Below, piece by piece: positions 44,046 to 54,090 of a DNA stretch of 64,000 nt. Position 1 is the stretch's first letter, and each line of letters opens with the position of its first letter. The stretch is from Roseovarius litorisediminis (lineage in GTDB: Bacteria > Pseudomonadota > Alphaproteobacteria > Rhodobacterales > Rhodobacteraceae): positions 1 through 64,000 of the forward strand of contig NZ_FWFL01000001.1 of assembly GCF_900172295.1 (NCBI RefSeq), in the 5' to 3' direction. The notes below the pieces were generated by a model. It ran no database searches. It saw nothing but the letters and a program-made list of their open reading frames with translations, and was not told where the DNA came from. The translations under genes were made by a program, and so were the position numbers.

Positions 44046-46289
44046 CTACCCCCGTTCGGACATTGCCTTGAGGAGTTTCGGCGGTGAAATCGGTAGCTCG
44101 GTCATCCGCACACCTGCTGCACGCGACACCGCATTGGCGATGGCGGCCAGAGGCGGCACGATCGAGGTTTCGCCCACGCCGCGCACACCGTAGGGGTGGC
44201 CGGGATTGGGGATTTCAAGGATGACTGTTTCAATCGGCGGCAGATCCGAGGCGACGGGAACACGGTAATCCAGGAAACCGGCGTTTTGCAGCCGCCCGTC
44301 GTCGCCATAGATATATTCCTCGTTGAGCGCCCAGCCGATACCCTGCACCGACCCACCCTGCATCTGACCTTCAACATAGTCGGGGTGCACAGCCCTGCCT
44401 GCATCCTGAAACACAGTGTAACGCAGGATTTTGGTAGCGCCGGTTTCGGGATCGACTTCGGTGTCACACAGATGCACGCCGAAACTTACGCCAGCGCCAT
44501 CGGCATTGACCTCGTGGTGCCCGGCAATCGGGCCGCCGGTCTGATCAGCCACGGCCGCGATCTCGGCCAGGGACATGGGCGGGTGTGATCCCGCATTGGG
44601 CCCCGCCGGTTGCGCTGCACCGTCCACCCATTCCACGGCGTCCCGGTCAATGCCCCAGATATTGGCGACACGTTCGCACATATTATCGATCGCCGCGCGC
44701 GCGGCCTTGATCGTGGCAAGCCCCACAGCAAAGGTCACGCGGCTGCCGTCAGTCACATCGTTGAAACCCAGTGAATTGGTGTCGGTGATGACGGTGCGTA
44801 CCTTTTCGTAAGGGATGCCCAACTCTTCTGCCGCCATCATCGAGATCGAGGCGCGCGAGCCACCGATATCAGGGTTACCCTCAACCACGCCGACCGTGCC
44901 ATCAGGGTTGATATTCAGCGACACGCAGGTATTACCGCCAAAGTTGAACCAAAACCCGCAGGAAAGGCCACGGCCCTGGTTTTCACCCAGCGGTGCAGTG
45001 TAATGCGGATGGGCCTTGGCAGCCTCCAGTGTGGCGACCAGACCAATATCGTTGAACGTGGGGCCGTAAGACGACAGCGTGCCTTTGCGCGCGGCGTTTT
45101 TCAATCGGGTTTCCAGCGGGTCCAGACCCAGTTCCTGACAGAGTTCGTCAACCACGCTTTCCACGGCAAAGATTGCCATCGGTGCGCCGGGTGCGCGATA
45201 GGCTGCTTCCTTGGGGCGGTTGGTCATCACGTTCCAGCCAAGGGTTTGCACAGCCTCAAGGTCATAGGCAGCAAAGGCGGCTTGGGCGCCAAATTCCACG
45301 GTGCCGCAGGGAAAGGCACCACCCTGATAGCGCAGTTTTGCCTGTGCTGCGGTGATACGGCCATTGCTGGTCATGCCGATTTTGACATCCGTCGAGGAGG
45401 AAACAGTTGGCCCGGTGGCGCGGAATACCTCTTCGCGGGTCATGACAAGTTTCACGGGTTTACCCGACTTGCGCGAAAGCGCCAGGGCGACAGGTTCGAT
45501 GAAACAGGTCGTTTTACCGCCAAACCCGCCGCCGATTTCCGAGGCGGTGACGCGCAATTGCGAGGCTTCGATACCGCACACTTCGGAACAGATGGTGCGG
45601 ACGTTGTACTGACCTTGCGTGCAGCACCAAAGTTCACCGCGGCCATCGGACCCCAGCGAGGCCAGGCAGGCGTGCGGCTCGATATAGCCCTGATGCGTGG
45701 CGGCGGTTTTAAAGCTGCGTTCGATAATCTTGTCGGCCTTGGCGAAACCTGCGTCCAGATCGCCGTGGCCAAATTCGAAATGGCTGGTGACGTTCTGCGA
45801 AGAGCCCGCCGGCGCGCTTTCATCGGCACGGCCTTCCTGCACAACGGGTGCGTCAGCTTTCATCGCTTCGTCGACATCGGTTACATGCGGCAAAACCTCG
45901 TACTTGACCTTGATCAGCCGAAGCGCGCTTTTCGCCGTTGCCTTATCCACTGCGGCCACAGCGGCCACGGCATGCCCGTCATACAGCACCTTTTCACGTG
46001 CCAGACAGTTGTCGCGGATATCAGCAAAGAACTCGTCCTCGGGATTGGCAAGATCCGCATTGATGACAATCGCCTTGACGCCTTTCAGGGCTTCGGCTGC
46101 CGATGTGTCGATGGAAACGATGCGGGCATGGGCATGCGGGCTGCGCAGGATGCGCCCGACCAACATGCCCGGGGCGGTCATGTCGGCGCCATACATTGCC
46201 TTGCCGGTGACCTTGTCGATCCCGTCCGGGCGCAGAACCCGTTTGCCGATAACTTTGAAATCGCGTTTGCTGTTTTGATCGAGTGGCAT
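44046..46289 (-). CDS. Molybdenum hydroxylase large subunit (xanthine dehydrogenase/CoxL family)
   Basis: 747 residues. N-terminal aldehyde oxidase/XDH domain (VTGKAMYGADMTAPGMLVGR), molybdopterin-binding region with GGGFGGKTTCFIEP, AYRAPGAPMAIFAVES, and the catalytic-Glu motif GVRGVGETSIVPPL near the C-terminus. The active-site loop reads AYRAPG, not the AYRCSFR motif of true CO dehydrogenase, so CO oxidation is unlikely. Substrate is probably an N-heterocycle or aldehyde. Forms a complex with the next two genes (2Fe-2S and FAD subunits). Confidence 0.9.
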   Translation of the reverse strand: MPLDQNSKRDFKVIGKRVLRPDGIDKVTGKAMYGADMTAPGMLVGRILRSPHAHARIVSIDTSAAEALKGVKAIVINADLANPEDEFFADIRDNCLAREKVLYDGHAVAAVAAVDKATAKSALRLIKVKYEVLPHVTDVDEAMKADAPVVQEGRADESAPAGSSQNVTSHFEFGHGDLDAGFAKADKIIERSFKTAATHQGYIEPHACLASLGSDGRGELWCCTQGQYNVRTICSEVCGIEASQLRVTASEIGGGFGGKTTCFIEPVALALSRKSGKPVKLVMTREEVFRATGPTVSSSTDVKIGMTSNGRITAAQAKLRYQGGAFPCGTVEFGAQAAFAAYDLEAVQTLGWNVMTNRPKEAAYRAPGAPMAIFAVESVVDELCQELGLDPLETRLKNAARKGTLSSYGPTFNDIGLVATLEAAKAHPHYTAPLGENQGRGLSCGFWFNFGGNTCVSLNINPDGTVGVVEGNPDIGGSRASISMMAAEELGIPYEKVRTVITDTNSLGFNDVTDGSRVTFAVGLATIKAARAAIDNMCERVANIWGIDRDAVEWVDGAAQPAGPNAGSHPPMSLAEIAAVADQTGGPIAGHHEVNADGAGVSFGVHLCDTEVDPETGATKILRYTVFQDAGRAVHPDYVEGQMQGGSVQGIGWALNEEYIYGDDGRLQNAGFLDYRVPVASDLPPIETVILEIPNPGHPYGVRGVGETSIVPPLAAIANAVSRAAGVRMTELPISPPKLLKAMSERG

Positions 46290-46290
46290 G

Positions 46291-46767
46291 TTACACGCTC
46301 CTCATTTCGGCGGCAGCGGCCTGAACCGCCTTGATGATTTTGTCGTAGCCGGTGCAGCGGCACAAATTACCCGCCAGCCAGTACCTGATCTCGGTATCCG
46401 TCGGATCGGGGTTCTTTTCCAGCAGCGCACGGGCAGCGACCAGTATGCCGGGGGTGCAGATGCCGCACTGAAGCGCGGCCTTTTCGATGAAGACCCGTTG
46501 CAGCGTGTGCAGGTCATCGCCGTTTGCCATACCTTCGATGGTTTCAACCTCGGCGCCTTCGGTTTCACCCGCCAGCACCAGGCAGGAGCACACCAGCCTC
46601 CCATTCAGCATCACGCTGCATGCACCGCAATCGCCGGTACCGCAGCCCTCTTTGGCGCCGGTCAGACCCAAATGGTCGCGCAGAACATCCAGCAGGGTTT
46701 CATCGGGTGCGCAAATAAACTGGGCCTCGTCGCCGTTTATGGATGTGGAAATATGCAGTTTTTTCAT
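46291..46767 (-). CDS. Molybdenum hydroxylase 2Fe-2S subunit (CoxS-like)
   Basis: 158 residues with both clusters. Plant-type: [24 protein letters not shown]. Helical: [20 protein letters not shown] with [15 protein letters not shown]. It passes electrons between Mo and FAD. One base separates its stop from the large subunit ATG. Confidence 0.93.
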   Translation of the reverse strand: MKKLHISTSINGDEAQFICAPDETLLDVLRDHLGLTGAKEGCGTGDCGACSVMLNGRLVCSCLVLAGETEGAEVETIEGMANGDDLHTLQRVFIEKAALQCGICTPGILVAARALLEKNPDPTDTEIRYWLAGNLCRCTGYDKIIKAVQAAAAEMRSV

Positions 46768-47627
46768 TTTTGACCTCCGGCGCGGGCATAGGCAATCAGG
46801 GTGGCACGCTTGGCCAGAACCCCGGCTGTTTTGGTACGGTATTCCACCGTTCCGCGTTTGTCTGAAATCGGGTTGCAGGTGGCTTCGGCGGCCTGAACCA
46901 TCGCCGCGATGGCAGCGTCATCCAGTTTCGTGCCCACAAGGGCCGCGCCTGCGGCCTCAACCAGCACCACGGTGGGTGCTACAGCCCCCAGGGCGACGCG
47001 GGCGGCACGGCAGGTGCCATCTGCATCCAACTCAAGGCTGACCCCGGCCGAGGCCACGGCGATGTCCATTTCGGTGCGCGGGATAAACCGCAAATAAGCG
47101 TCAGACGCATGATCCGGGCGGGCGGGCAGGAAGACCGAGGTGATGATATCGCCTTTGGCCAGCGACGTCCTCCCCGGGCCGGTGGGAATATCCAGAACGG
47201 GGATATCGCGTTCGCCAGCCAAACCGTGGATGCGGGCCACGGCATCAGCAGCCACCATAGCCGGCACACTGTCGGCGGCAGGCGAGCCATTGCAAAGGTT
47301 GCCCACCATCGTGGCGCGCCCCTGCACCTGAGTGGACCCGATCAGCTCCATCGCTTCAACCACGCCGGGCCAAAGGGCCTTCACACCGGTGTGCTCGCCC
47401 AGTTCAGCCCCCGACACGGCGGCGCCAATCCGGTAACCGCCATCTTCTGCAACAATCTCGCGCATGCCATCCAGGTGTTTGACGTCGACGATCAGGTCGG
47501 GCTCGACCATTTCTGCCTTCAGTTGCACCAGCACGTCGGTGCCGCCGGCGAGAATTCGTGAAATACCTTCTTCTCCACCAATCAGCGCCGAGGCATCCTT
47601 CAGGTTCTCAGGCTTTACGTATCTCAT
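46764..47627 (-). CDS. Molybdenum hydroxylase FAD subunit (CoxM-like)
   Basis: 287 residues. FAD-binding signatures ISRILAGGTDVLVQLKAE (AGGTDL type) and the second GRATMVGNLCNGSPAADSVPAM (TxGGN-type). First gene of the operon; overlaps the 2Fe-2S gene by 4 bases. No clear promoter seen upstream. Confidence 0.92.
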   Translation of the reverse strand: MRYVKPENLKDASALIGGEEGISRILAGGTDVLVQLKAEMVEPDLIVDVKHLDGMREIVAEDGGYRIGAAVSGAELGEHTGVKALWPGVVEAMELIGSTQVQGRATMVGNLCNGSPAADSVPAMVAADAVARIHGLAGERDIPVLDIPTGPGRTSLAKGDIITSVFLPARPDHASDAYLRFIPRTEMDIAVASAGVSLELDADGTCRAARVALGAVAPTVVLVEAAGAALVGTKLDDAAIAAMVQAAEATCNPISDKRGTVEYRTKTAGVLAKRATLIAYARAGGQK

Positions 47628-48045
47628 GTGCTATCCACCCTGTTTATTTGGCCAATCTAATAGCATGGCGTGTTGTTGGTGAAAACCAGCCGCAGACAAC
47701 AGTGCGATTTTCAACCTCTTGGGTGTGATCATTCTCAGCCAAATTGCCGTAGCGCAATACCCGAAATGAATTCAGGTACCCTCGAACCAGTCGGAAACAA
47801 CGAATCCAGGCAGGCTTGGACGTCCCTGGTGCACTGGATACTTGCCATGAGCAGTTTTCAGGGAAATCACCACTGCGGACAACACCGAGGATCACCGCCG
47901 CACACCGCCCGAAACCAAGGCACGCCATGCCGGTAGGCATGAAAACCAAAGCGCTTGATATTTTTCTTGTCTCAGAAAACCTCAAGCCGTCACAAAGGCC
48001 CAGAGCCTTCATCCGATTGTTTTGGTTTGTTTTCAGGCCCTGTCG
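47628..48045. other. Intergenic, no recognisable gene
   Basis: About 420 bases between two minus-strand genes. It must contain the promoter of the molybdenum hydroxylase operon and the 3' region of the helicase gene. Short open frames lack ribosome-binding sites and conserved motifs. Confidence 0.4.
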
Positions 48046-50232
48046 CTAGCTCTTGCTGCGTTTCGGGGGGGCATTGCCGCCAAAGCCAGCGCGTGATTTG
48101 GAGGCAGATCCCTTGGTTTTTTTGTTGCCGGGTTTGCCAGGTTTGCTAGGCTTTCCGGGTTTTCCCGGAGGCGTAAACCGCTTTGAGGAATCAGCGGCCT
48201 TGGCCCAACCCTTTTTGGGTGTATCGGCGGGTTTGGTGTCGCTGGCAGCGGCGGCAGGTTTGTCCCAGACCTTTTTGGTAGAAGGTTTGCCCGCATGAGC
48301 CGGTTTTCCGGCATGTGTTGGTTTGCCTTTGGGTTTGAAGAGTTTTTCGCCTGCCTTGTGCCGCGGTTTTACGGCGCCGTCAGTGACCGCGCGTTCCAGC
48401 GCGTCAGGCTGTCGCGGTTTGCGCGGTTTGGCGGCGGCGGGTGCCTTATAGGGGGCTTTTTCGGCGGGCTTGCCCTTGGATTTGCGGGGTGCTTTGAACC
48501 CTGCGGGACCTGCGTCACTGGGGGTGTCAGACAGCGGGGTGTCCGAGTAGGGCGTTGCGGTCTGGGGTTTGGGAGTGTGCGGTCTGGCAGCCGCAGGTTT
48601 GGCGGCGCTGCGGTGCTCGGGCCGGGGTTTGGCCGAAGGGCGGGGCAAGCTGCCGAGGTCTGGTGCACTGTCGAGTTGGCGGATTGTTACGCCATCCTCA
48701 AGCTTACCTGCGTCGCCAATGCTTTTTAGAAAGCCCGGCACGGCGTTCTGCTGCAATTCCACAAAGGATTCCGCATCCGAGACGCGAATCGCCCCGATGG
48801 CATCTTTGTCAAGATTACCGGCGCGGCACAAAAGCGGCAGAATCCAACGCGCCTCGGCCCGGTCTTTCTGACCTACCGACAGGGCAAACCATGTGCTGGG
48901 GCCGAACGGCTTGCGCTCTTTGGCGGGGGCACGGGCACCGGGATCGGCAAGTTCTTCGGGCGCGGACTGGCGCGATTGGAACAGGCGCAGATAGGCGGCG
49001 GCAATCTGCTCGGGGGTGTGCAGGGCCAGCAGCTGGGCCGCAAAGGCGGTTTCGGTCTCGGTCGCCTCTTCGGTCCAGACAGGATCGGACAACAGCCGTT
49101 CCTGATCGCGTTTAAGAATGTCATCGGGCGAGGGGGGCTTGACCCACTCGGCCTGTATCTTGGCGAATTTCAGCAGGCGTTCGGCCTTTTTGGAGATCTT
49201 TGGAGGCACGATCAGCGCCGAGATGCCTTTGCGCCCGGCACGCCCGGTGCGGCCCGAACGGTGCAAGAGGCCTTCAGCGTTGGTCGGCAATTCGGCGTGA
49301 ATCACCAGCTCAAGATTGGGCAGGTCAATGCCACGGGCGGCAACATCGGTGGCCACACAGACGCGGGCGCGACCGTCGCGCATGGCTTGCAGGGCATGCG
49401 TGCGCTCGGACTGGCTAAGCTCACCAGACAGGGCCACAACTGAGAACCCCCGGTTGGAAAACCGCGCGGTCAGGCGGTTGACGGCGGCGCGGGTGTTGGC
49501 AAACACGATGGCGTTCTGGGCATCGTGATAGCGCAGCAGGTTGATGACCGCGTGTTCGCAGTCCTGCTGCGCGACCTGCACCGCCTGATAGCTGATATCG
49601 GCGTGCTGGCTGCCTCCCGAAAGGGTGGTAACGCGCACGGCGTCACGCTGGTATTTCTTGGCCAGGGTGGCGATCATCGCTGGTACGGTGGCTGAAAACA
49701 TCAGGGTTCTGCGGTCTTGGGGGGCTTCGGCCAGCATGAATTCAAGGTCTTCGCGAAAGCCCAGATCCAGCATCTCGTCGGCCTCGTCCAGCACCACGGC
49801 GCGCAAGCTGGTCATATCGAGAGAGCCGCGCTGGATATGGTCGCGCAGGCGGCCCGGCGTTCCGACAACGATATGCGCGCCCCGATCAAGCGCGCGGCGT
49901 TCATCACGCATGTCCATGCCACCTACACAGGAGGCCATGCGCACACCGGCTCCGGCATAAAGCCAGGCCAGTTCGCGCATCACCTGAAAGGCAAGTTCAC
50001 GGGTCGGTGCGATGATCAAGGCAAGCGGGGCTGCGGCGGGGCCGAAATGCGTTTCTTCGCCCAGAAGCGTTGGCGCGATGGCCAGACCAAACCCCACGGT
50101 TTTGCCCGATCCGGTCTGGGCTGAGACCAGCAGATCGGATTGCGCAAGCTCGGGGTTTGAGACCTCTTGTTGCACTGGAGTGAGGGTTTCATAGCCGCGC
50201 GCGGCAAGAGCGTCGGAAAGGGTCTGGATCAT
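48046..50232 (-). CDS. DEAD-box RNA helicase with DbpA-type RNA-binding domain
   Basis: 728 residues from the ATG at 50232; the frame is open further upstream, but the extra sequence is not helicase-like. Motifs: Q motif LTPVQQEV, Walker A SAQTGSGKTVGF, Ia APTRELA, DEAD box VVLDEADEMLDL, SAT FSATVP, and VI HRSGRTGRAGRKG. A DbpA RNA-binding domain follows (WFALSVGQKDRAEARWILPLLCRAG). The final ~170 residues are a Lys/Pro/Ala-rich disordered tail ending GNAPPKRSKS. Likely acts in ribosome assembly or cold response. Confidence 0.92.
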   Translation of the reverse strand: MIQTLSDALAARGYETLTPVQQEVSNPELAQSDLLVSAQTGSGKTVGFGLAIAPTLLGEETHFGPAAAPLALIIAPTRELAFQVMRELAWLYAGAGVRMASCVGGMDMRDERRALDRGAHIVVGTPGRLRDHIQRGSLDMTSLRAVVLDEADEMLDLGFREDLEFMLAEAPQDRRTLMFSATVPAMIATLAKKYQRDAVRVTTLSGGSQHADISYQAVQVAQQDCEHAVINLLRYHDAQNAIVFANTRAAVNRLTARFSNRGFSVVALSGELSQSERTHALQAMRDGRARVCVATDVAARGIDLPNLELVIHAELPTNAEGLLHRSGRTGRAGRKGISALIVPPKISKKAERLLKFAKIQAEWVKPPSPDDILKRDQERLLSDPVWTEEATETETAFAAQLLALHTPEQIAAAYLRLFQSRQSAPEELADPGARAPAKERKPFGPSTWFALSVGQKDRAEARWILPLLCRAGNLDKDAIGAIRVSDAESFVELQQNAVPGFLKSIGDAGKLEDGVTIRQLDSAPDLGSLPRPSAKPRPEHRSAAKPAAARPHTPKPQTATPYSDTPLSDTPSDAGPAGFKAPRKSKGKPAEKAPYKAPAAAKPRKPRQPDALERAVTDGAVKPRHKAGEKLFKPKGKPTHAGKPAHAGKPSTKKVWDKPAAAASDTKPADTPKKGWAKAADSSKRFTPPGKPGKPSKPGKPGNKKTKGSASKSRAGFGGNAPPKRSKS

Positions 50233-50434
50233 GGAATGGGTCTGACTGTTTGGCGGATGGCGCGGGATCGCGTGGTGGCCCGGCCCGGGTGGCAGGGCAA
50301 CAAGCGGCGACGCATAACGCGTGTTGGCGGGGATGTATATCACGAAATTGCCGCAGGGGTTGACTAGCTCGGTGACCATGGGATTTCTAGGGACACATAA
50401 CAGTGCTGAGACTTGCCAGAAAGATGAGCGCCCG

Positions 50435-51781
50435 ATGACAGGTTTCCCGCTTGGAGAACATACCCCTGTAGAACACGCGACTGAATTGCCCAAAGAGGTG
50501 GACGTGGCCATTGTGGGCGGTGGCATCATCGGGGTGATGACGGGATATTTTCTGGCGCGTCAGGGTACGCGCGTTGCGCTGCTGGAAAAGGGCCGCGTAG
50601 CAGCCGAGCAATCGTCAAGAAACTGGGGCTGGGTACGCCTGACCGGGCGGGATGCGGATGAACTGCCGGTAATGGTCGAGGCCAACCGGCTGTGGCAGCA
50701 ATTGCAGAAGGACACGGGCGAGGATCTGGGGCTGACGCAATGTGGGATAAGCTATCTGGCGGACAAGCCCAAGCAGCTGGCAGAATATGAGGATTGGTTG
50801 GGGCAGGCCCGCGCCAATGGGATCGATAGCCGGATGATGGGCGCCGATGAGGTTGCGCAGATGTTGCCGGGGGTCACGCGGCGGTATCTGGGGGCGCTGC
50901 ATACGCCGTCGGATTTCAGGGCCGAGCCCTGGGTGGCGGTGCCGGCACTGGCCCGCGCGGCGGTGCGCGCGGGCGTCGCGGTTATTGAGGATTGCGCGGT
51001 GCGAGGGCTTGATATCGCGGCGGGACGGGTCGCCGGGGTGATTACCGAGAAGGGCAGGATCAGGGCAGATCGCGTGGTTGTGGCCGGGGGCAGTTGGTCG
51101 TCTTTGTTGCTGCGCCGACACAGCGTGATCATCCCGCAACTTGCGGTGCGGGCTACGGTGGTGGCGACAGAACCGGTCGCGGATGTGTTCGGCGGGGCGG
51201 CGGCGGACAGCGATCTGGCGTGGCGGCGCCGGGCTGATGGGGGCTATACGCTGGCGCCGTCGGATGCTCACGATCTGTATATTGGGCCGGACAGCCTGCG
51301 GGCCTTGCCCAAATACCTCAAGGTGCTGATGCAGGACCCGTTCAGCCGCCGGTATCTGCCCGCCGCCCCGAAGGGCTATCCCGATGGCTGGGGCACGGCG
51401 CGGCGATGGGCGCTGGACGAGCCGTCACCGTTTGAGGCTATGCGGGTATTGAACCCGGCGCCCAACCGCCGCACGGTTGCGCGGGTCATGGATTTGTTTC
51501 AGGCCCATTACCCTGGTCTGGGCAAGGTTGGTCTAAAGGCAAGCTGGGCTGGAATGATTGATGTAATGCCCGATGTGGTCCCGGTGGTGGACCGCGTGGA
51601 TGCCCTGCCGGGGCTGCATATCTGCACTGGCATGTGCGGGCATGGTTTTGGTATCGGGCCTGCCTTTGGCCGGGTGATGGCCGATCTGGTAAATGGGCGC
51701 GACTTGGGTCATGACATGACGCGGTTCCGGTTCGGGCGCTTTGCCGACGGATCGAAACTGGTGCCGGGTCCGGGGTTGTAA
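50435..51781 (+). CDS. DAO-family FAD-dependent oxidoreductase
   Basis: 448 residues from the ATG at 50435 (upstream frame not conserved-looking). FAD-binding VAIVGGGIIGVMTGYFLARQG, then SSRNWGWVRLTGRD. C-terminal HICTGMCGHGFGIGPAFGRVMADLV closes the FAD site. Such enzymes oxidise amino acids, opines, sarcosine or gamma-glutamylated amines (PuuB-like). Placement beside an M20 amidohydrolase suggests a small amine/amide catabolic unit. It is divergent from the helicase gene. Confidence 0.87.
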   Translation: MTGFPLGEHTPVEHATELPKEVDVAIVGGGIIGVMTGYFLARQGTRVALLEKGRVAAEQSSRNWGWVRLTGRDADELPVMVEANRLWQQLQKDTGEDLGLTQCGISYLADKPKQLAEYEDWLGQARANGIDSRMMGADEVAQMLPGVTRRYLGALHTPSDFRAEPWVAVPALARAAVRAGVAVIEDCAVRGLDIAAGRVAGVITEKGRIRADRVVVAGGSWSSLLLRRHSVIIPQLAVRATVVATEPVADVFGGAAADSDLAWRRRADGGYTLAPSDAHDLYIGPDSLRALPKYLKVLMQDPFSRRYLPAAPKGYPDGWGTARRWALDEPSPFEAMRVLNPAPNRRTVARVMDLFQAHYPGLGKVGLKASWAGMIDVMPDVVPVVDRVDALPGLHICTGMCGHGFGIGPAFGRVMADLVNGRDLGHDMTRFRFGRFADGSKLVPGPGL

Positions 51782-51868
51782 AAACCGCGATTTTGATCGC
51801 GGAGGGCTTGTCGGGACAGAGTGATTGCGCCACGCTGCGGCAAAATTTTTCAGCCCAAGGACCACCCG

Positions 51869-53029
51869 ATGCCCGTCAAGAACCGCTTTGCCGAAATGCA
51901 CGATGAAATCACCGCCTGGCGGCGGGACATCCACCAGCACCCGGAGATATTGTTCGACACCCATCGCACCAGCGCACTTGTGGCTGAAAAGCTGCGGGCC
52001 TTTGGTTGTGACGAGGTGGTCACTGGCATCGGGCGCACCGGTGTGGTGGGGGTGATTCAGGGTAAGACCAACGCCTCGGGCAAGGTGGTGGGGCTGCGGG
52101 CTGATATGGATGCGCTGCCGATCCATGAGGCGACAGGGGTGGCGTATGCCAGCCAGACGCCGGGAAGGATGCATGCCTGTGGCCACGACGGACACACTGC
52201 GATGTTGCTTGGCGCGGCGCAATATCTGGCCGAGACGCGCAATTTTGATGGTACGGCGGTGGTCATTTTCCAGCCCGCTGAAGAAGGCGGCGGTGGCGGC
52301 GGCGAGATGTGCAGGGATGGTATGATGGACCGCTTCGGTATTCAGGAGGTTTACGGCATGCACAACTGGCCCGGTGTGCCAGAGGGGACATTCGCGATAC
52401 GCCCGGGGCCGTTTTTTGCAGCGACCGACAAATTTGAGATCGAAATAGAGGGCAAAGGCGGTCATGCGGCCAAGCCGCATGAGGCAATTGACCCCACTGT
52501 GATTGCAAGCCATCTGGTGCTGGCCTTGCAGACAATTGCCAGCCGCAATGCCGATCCGGTCGAGCAACTTGTTGTCTCGGTCACGTCGATGAAAACCTCG
52601 TCTGAGACATTTAACGTGATCCCGCAGAAGGTGCATATGATGGGCACGGTACGCACGATGAGCAATGCGATGCGCGATCTGGCAGAGGAAAAGATGGAGG
52701 CGCTGTGTCGTAGCATCCCCGAGGGATTTGGGGGCAGGGCGGTGCTGGACTTCGAACGAAATTATCCGGTGATGGTGAACCATCCGGACCAGACCGACTT
52801 TGCCGCCGAGGTGGCGCGCTCGGTCAGCGGGCAATGCGAAGAGGCGCCGCTGATCATGGGCGGTGAGGATTTTGCCTATATGTTGGAAGAACGCCCCGGC
52901 GCCTATATCCTGATGGGCAATGGTGACACAGCAATGGTGCACAGCCCGGAATACAACTTCAACGATGCGGCCATCCCGGTCGGGTGCAGTTGGTGGGCCG
53001 GGATTGTCGAGCAGCGGATGCCGGTATGA
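51869..53029 (+). CDS. M20-family amidohydrolase (hippurate hydrolase/aminoacylase type)
   Basis: 386 residues from the ATG at 51869 with an AAGGACC site. Dinuclear metal ligands are visible: GRMHACGHDGHTAML, the Glu pair in FQPAEEGGGGGGE, YGMHNWPG and GGEDFAYML. The dimerisation insert contains GKGGHAAKPHEAIDPTV. It hydrolyses N-acyl or N-carbamoyl amino acids in the cytoplasm. 87 bases after the FAD oxidoreductase, probably cotranscribed. Confidence 0.9.
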   Translation: MPVKNRFAEMHDEITAWRRDIHQHPEILFDTHRTSALVAEKLRAFGCDEVVTGIGRTGVVGVIQGKTNASGKVVGLRADMDALPIHEATGVAYASQTPGRMHACGHDGHTAMLLGAAQYLAETRNFDGTAVVIFQPAEEGGGGGGEMCRDGMMDRFGIQEVYGMHNWPGVPEGTFAIRPGPFFAATDKFEIEIEGKGGHAAKPHEAIDPTVIASHLVLALQTIASRNADPVEQLVVSVTSMKTSSETFNVIPQKVHMMGTVRTMSNAMRDLAEEKMEALCRSIPEGFGGRAVLDFERNYPVMVNHPDQTDFAAEVARSVSGQCEEAPLIMGGEDFAYMLEERPGAYILMGNGDTAMVHSPEYNFNDAAIPVGCSWWAGIVEQRMPV

Positions 53030-53438
53030 GGGCGGCTGGACGGAAGTATTGCCGGAAAGCTGAATTTTCCCTGCTGACCGTCTGGTAAGTCAGTCCGTCG
53101 GGACGATTGCCGCACATGTATAATTCATCGGGCAGCATAGTGGTATAACCCAAGCATCCGCAGCGTAAAACCCGGTGGCAGCCCTCAGCGCAGGACGTTC
53201 AGAGCGAACAGCGCTTAAAACCGAATTTTCGATATTGTGGTCGATATCTGAAATCAGAAACCCGGCATATGCTTTGGCCATATAATCCTTGTTTCTGCAG
53301 CCGCGGGATTGTCAATCCGCTGGTTGTAGAAATACTTAATGCCGAGTTACAGTTTAACCGCAGCAATGATTGGACTAACAAGCACCTTGTCTGCCTTTTG
53401 GCTAAATTGTCGTGAGACGAAGTGAAAGTTGTGAGCGA
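53030..53438. other. Intergenic, lower GC, no gene supported
   Basis: About 410 bases upstream of the second lrp gene, noticeably AT-richer from about 53200. Contains a GATAT..ATATC partial symmetry near 53230-53250. Minus-strand frames of 60-70 codons have no conserved motifs. Presumed promoter region of the lrp-demethylase operon. Confidence 0.4.
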
Positions 53439-53927
53439 ATGAAAAAATTTGGCCTTGATGCTACGGATATTCGCATCCTAAGCGCGGTTCAGCAGCATGG
53501 GCAACTGAGCAAAACCAAACTGGCTGAGCTAGTGAACCTGTCACCAACACCGTGTTGGGCCCGCCTGGACAGGTTGAAGGCTGCGGGCTACATCCGTGGA
53601 TATCATGCCGAACTCGCACTTGAGCGTATCGTTGATTTTACTCAGGTCGTTGTGACTGTCTCTCTGACCCATCACCGCAAGGGGGATTTCGATCGTTTCG
53701 AGGCCGCTATCAGGGCCTTGGACGAGGTCACCGAATGCATCGCCACAGGGGGTGGGATGGACTATGTGATGAAGACGGCGACACCCAGCCTTGCGTCGTT
53801 TCAGGCGTTGATGGAGACCCTTCTGTCGGCGGATGTAGAGATTGACCGTTACATGACATACATCGCGACTCGGCAGGTCAAATCAAGCCAGCCAAATCTT
53901 GCAAAACTGATCTCCGGGGCAGGCTAA
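53439..53927 (+). CDS. Lrp/AsnC-family regulator
   Basis: 162 residues from the ATG at 53439 (a GTG nine codons upstream is possible). HTH: LDATDIRILSAVQQHGQLSKTKLAELVNLSPTPCWARLDRL. RAM domain includes ECIATGGGMDYVMKTATP. Heads the gene group with the DmdA-like demethylase, 160 bases upstream on the same strand, and likely regulates it. Confidence 0.9.
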   Translation: MKKFGLDATDIRILSAVQQHGQLSKTKLAELVNLSPTPCWARLDRLKAAGYIRGYHAELALERIVDFTQVVVTVSLTHHRKGDFDRFEAAIRALDEVTECIATGGGMDYVMKTATPSLASFQALMETLLSADVEIDRYMTYIATRQVKSSQPNLAKLISGAG

Positions 53928-54090
53928 CGCCTCCGTGCGTCCGATTGTGCCGACTAGGATGCGAAAATCGGTCTGATCAGTCTGCGAGCAGGGCATTTTC
54001 AGTCCGCTTTCATCAACTTTCCCGGACTAAACACTCGTCAGGTTTCAACACTCCTGGGCCTTTCTGGCCGCAGATAACAAGGGCGAAAAC

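Noticed and set aside
45003-46334. 443-codon plus-strand frame over the molybdenum hydroxylase
   Set aside because: Antisense shadow of a high-GC gene; no family resemblance or ribosome-binding site.
44046-47627. Form I carbon monoxide dehydrogenase (coxMSL)
   Set aside because: The large subunit lacks the AYRCSFR active-site loop; only the general molybdenum hydroxylase family is supported.
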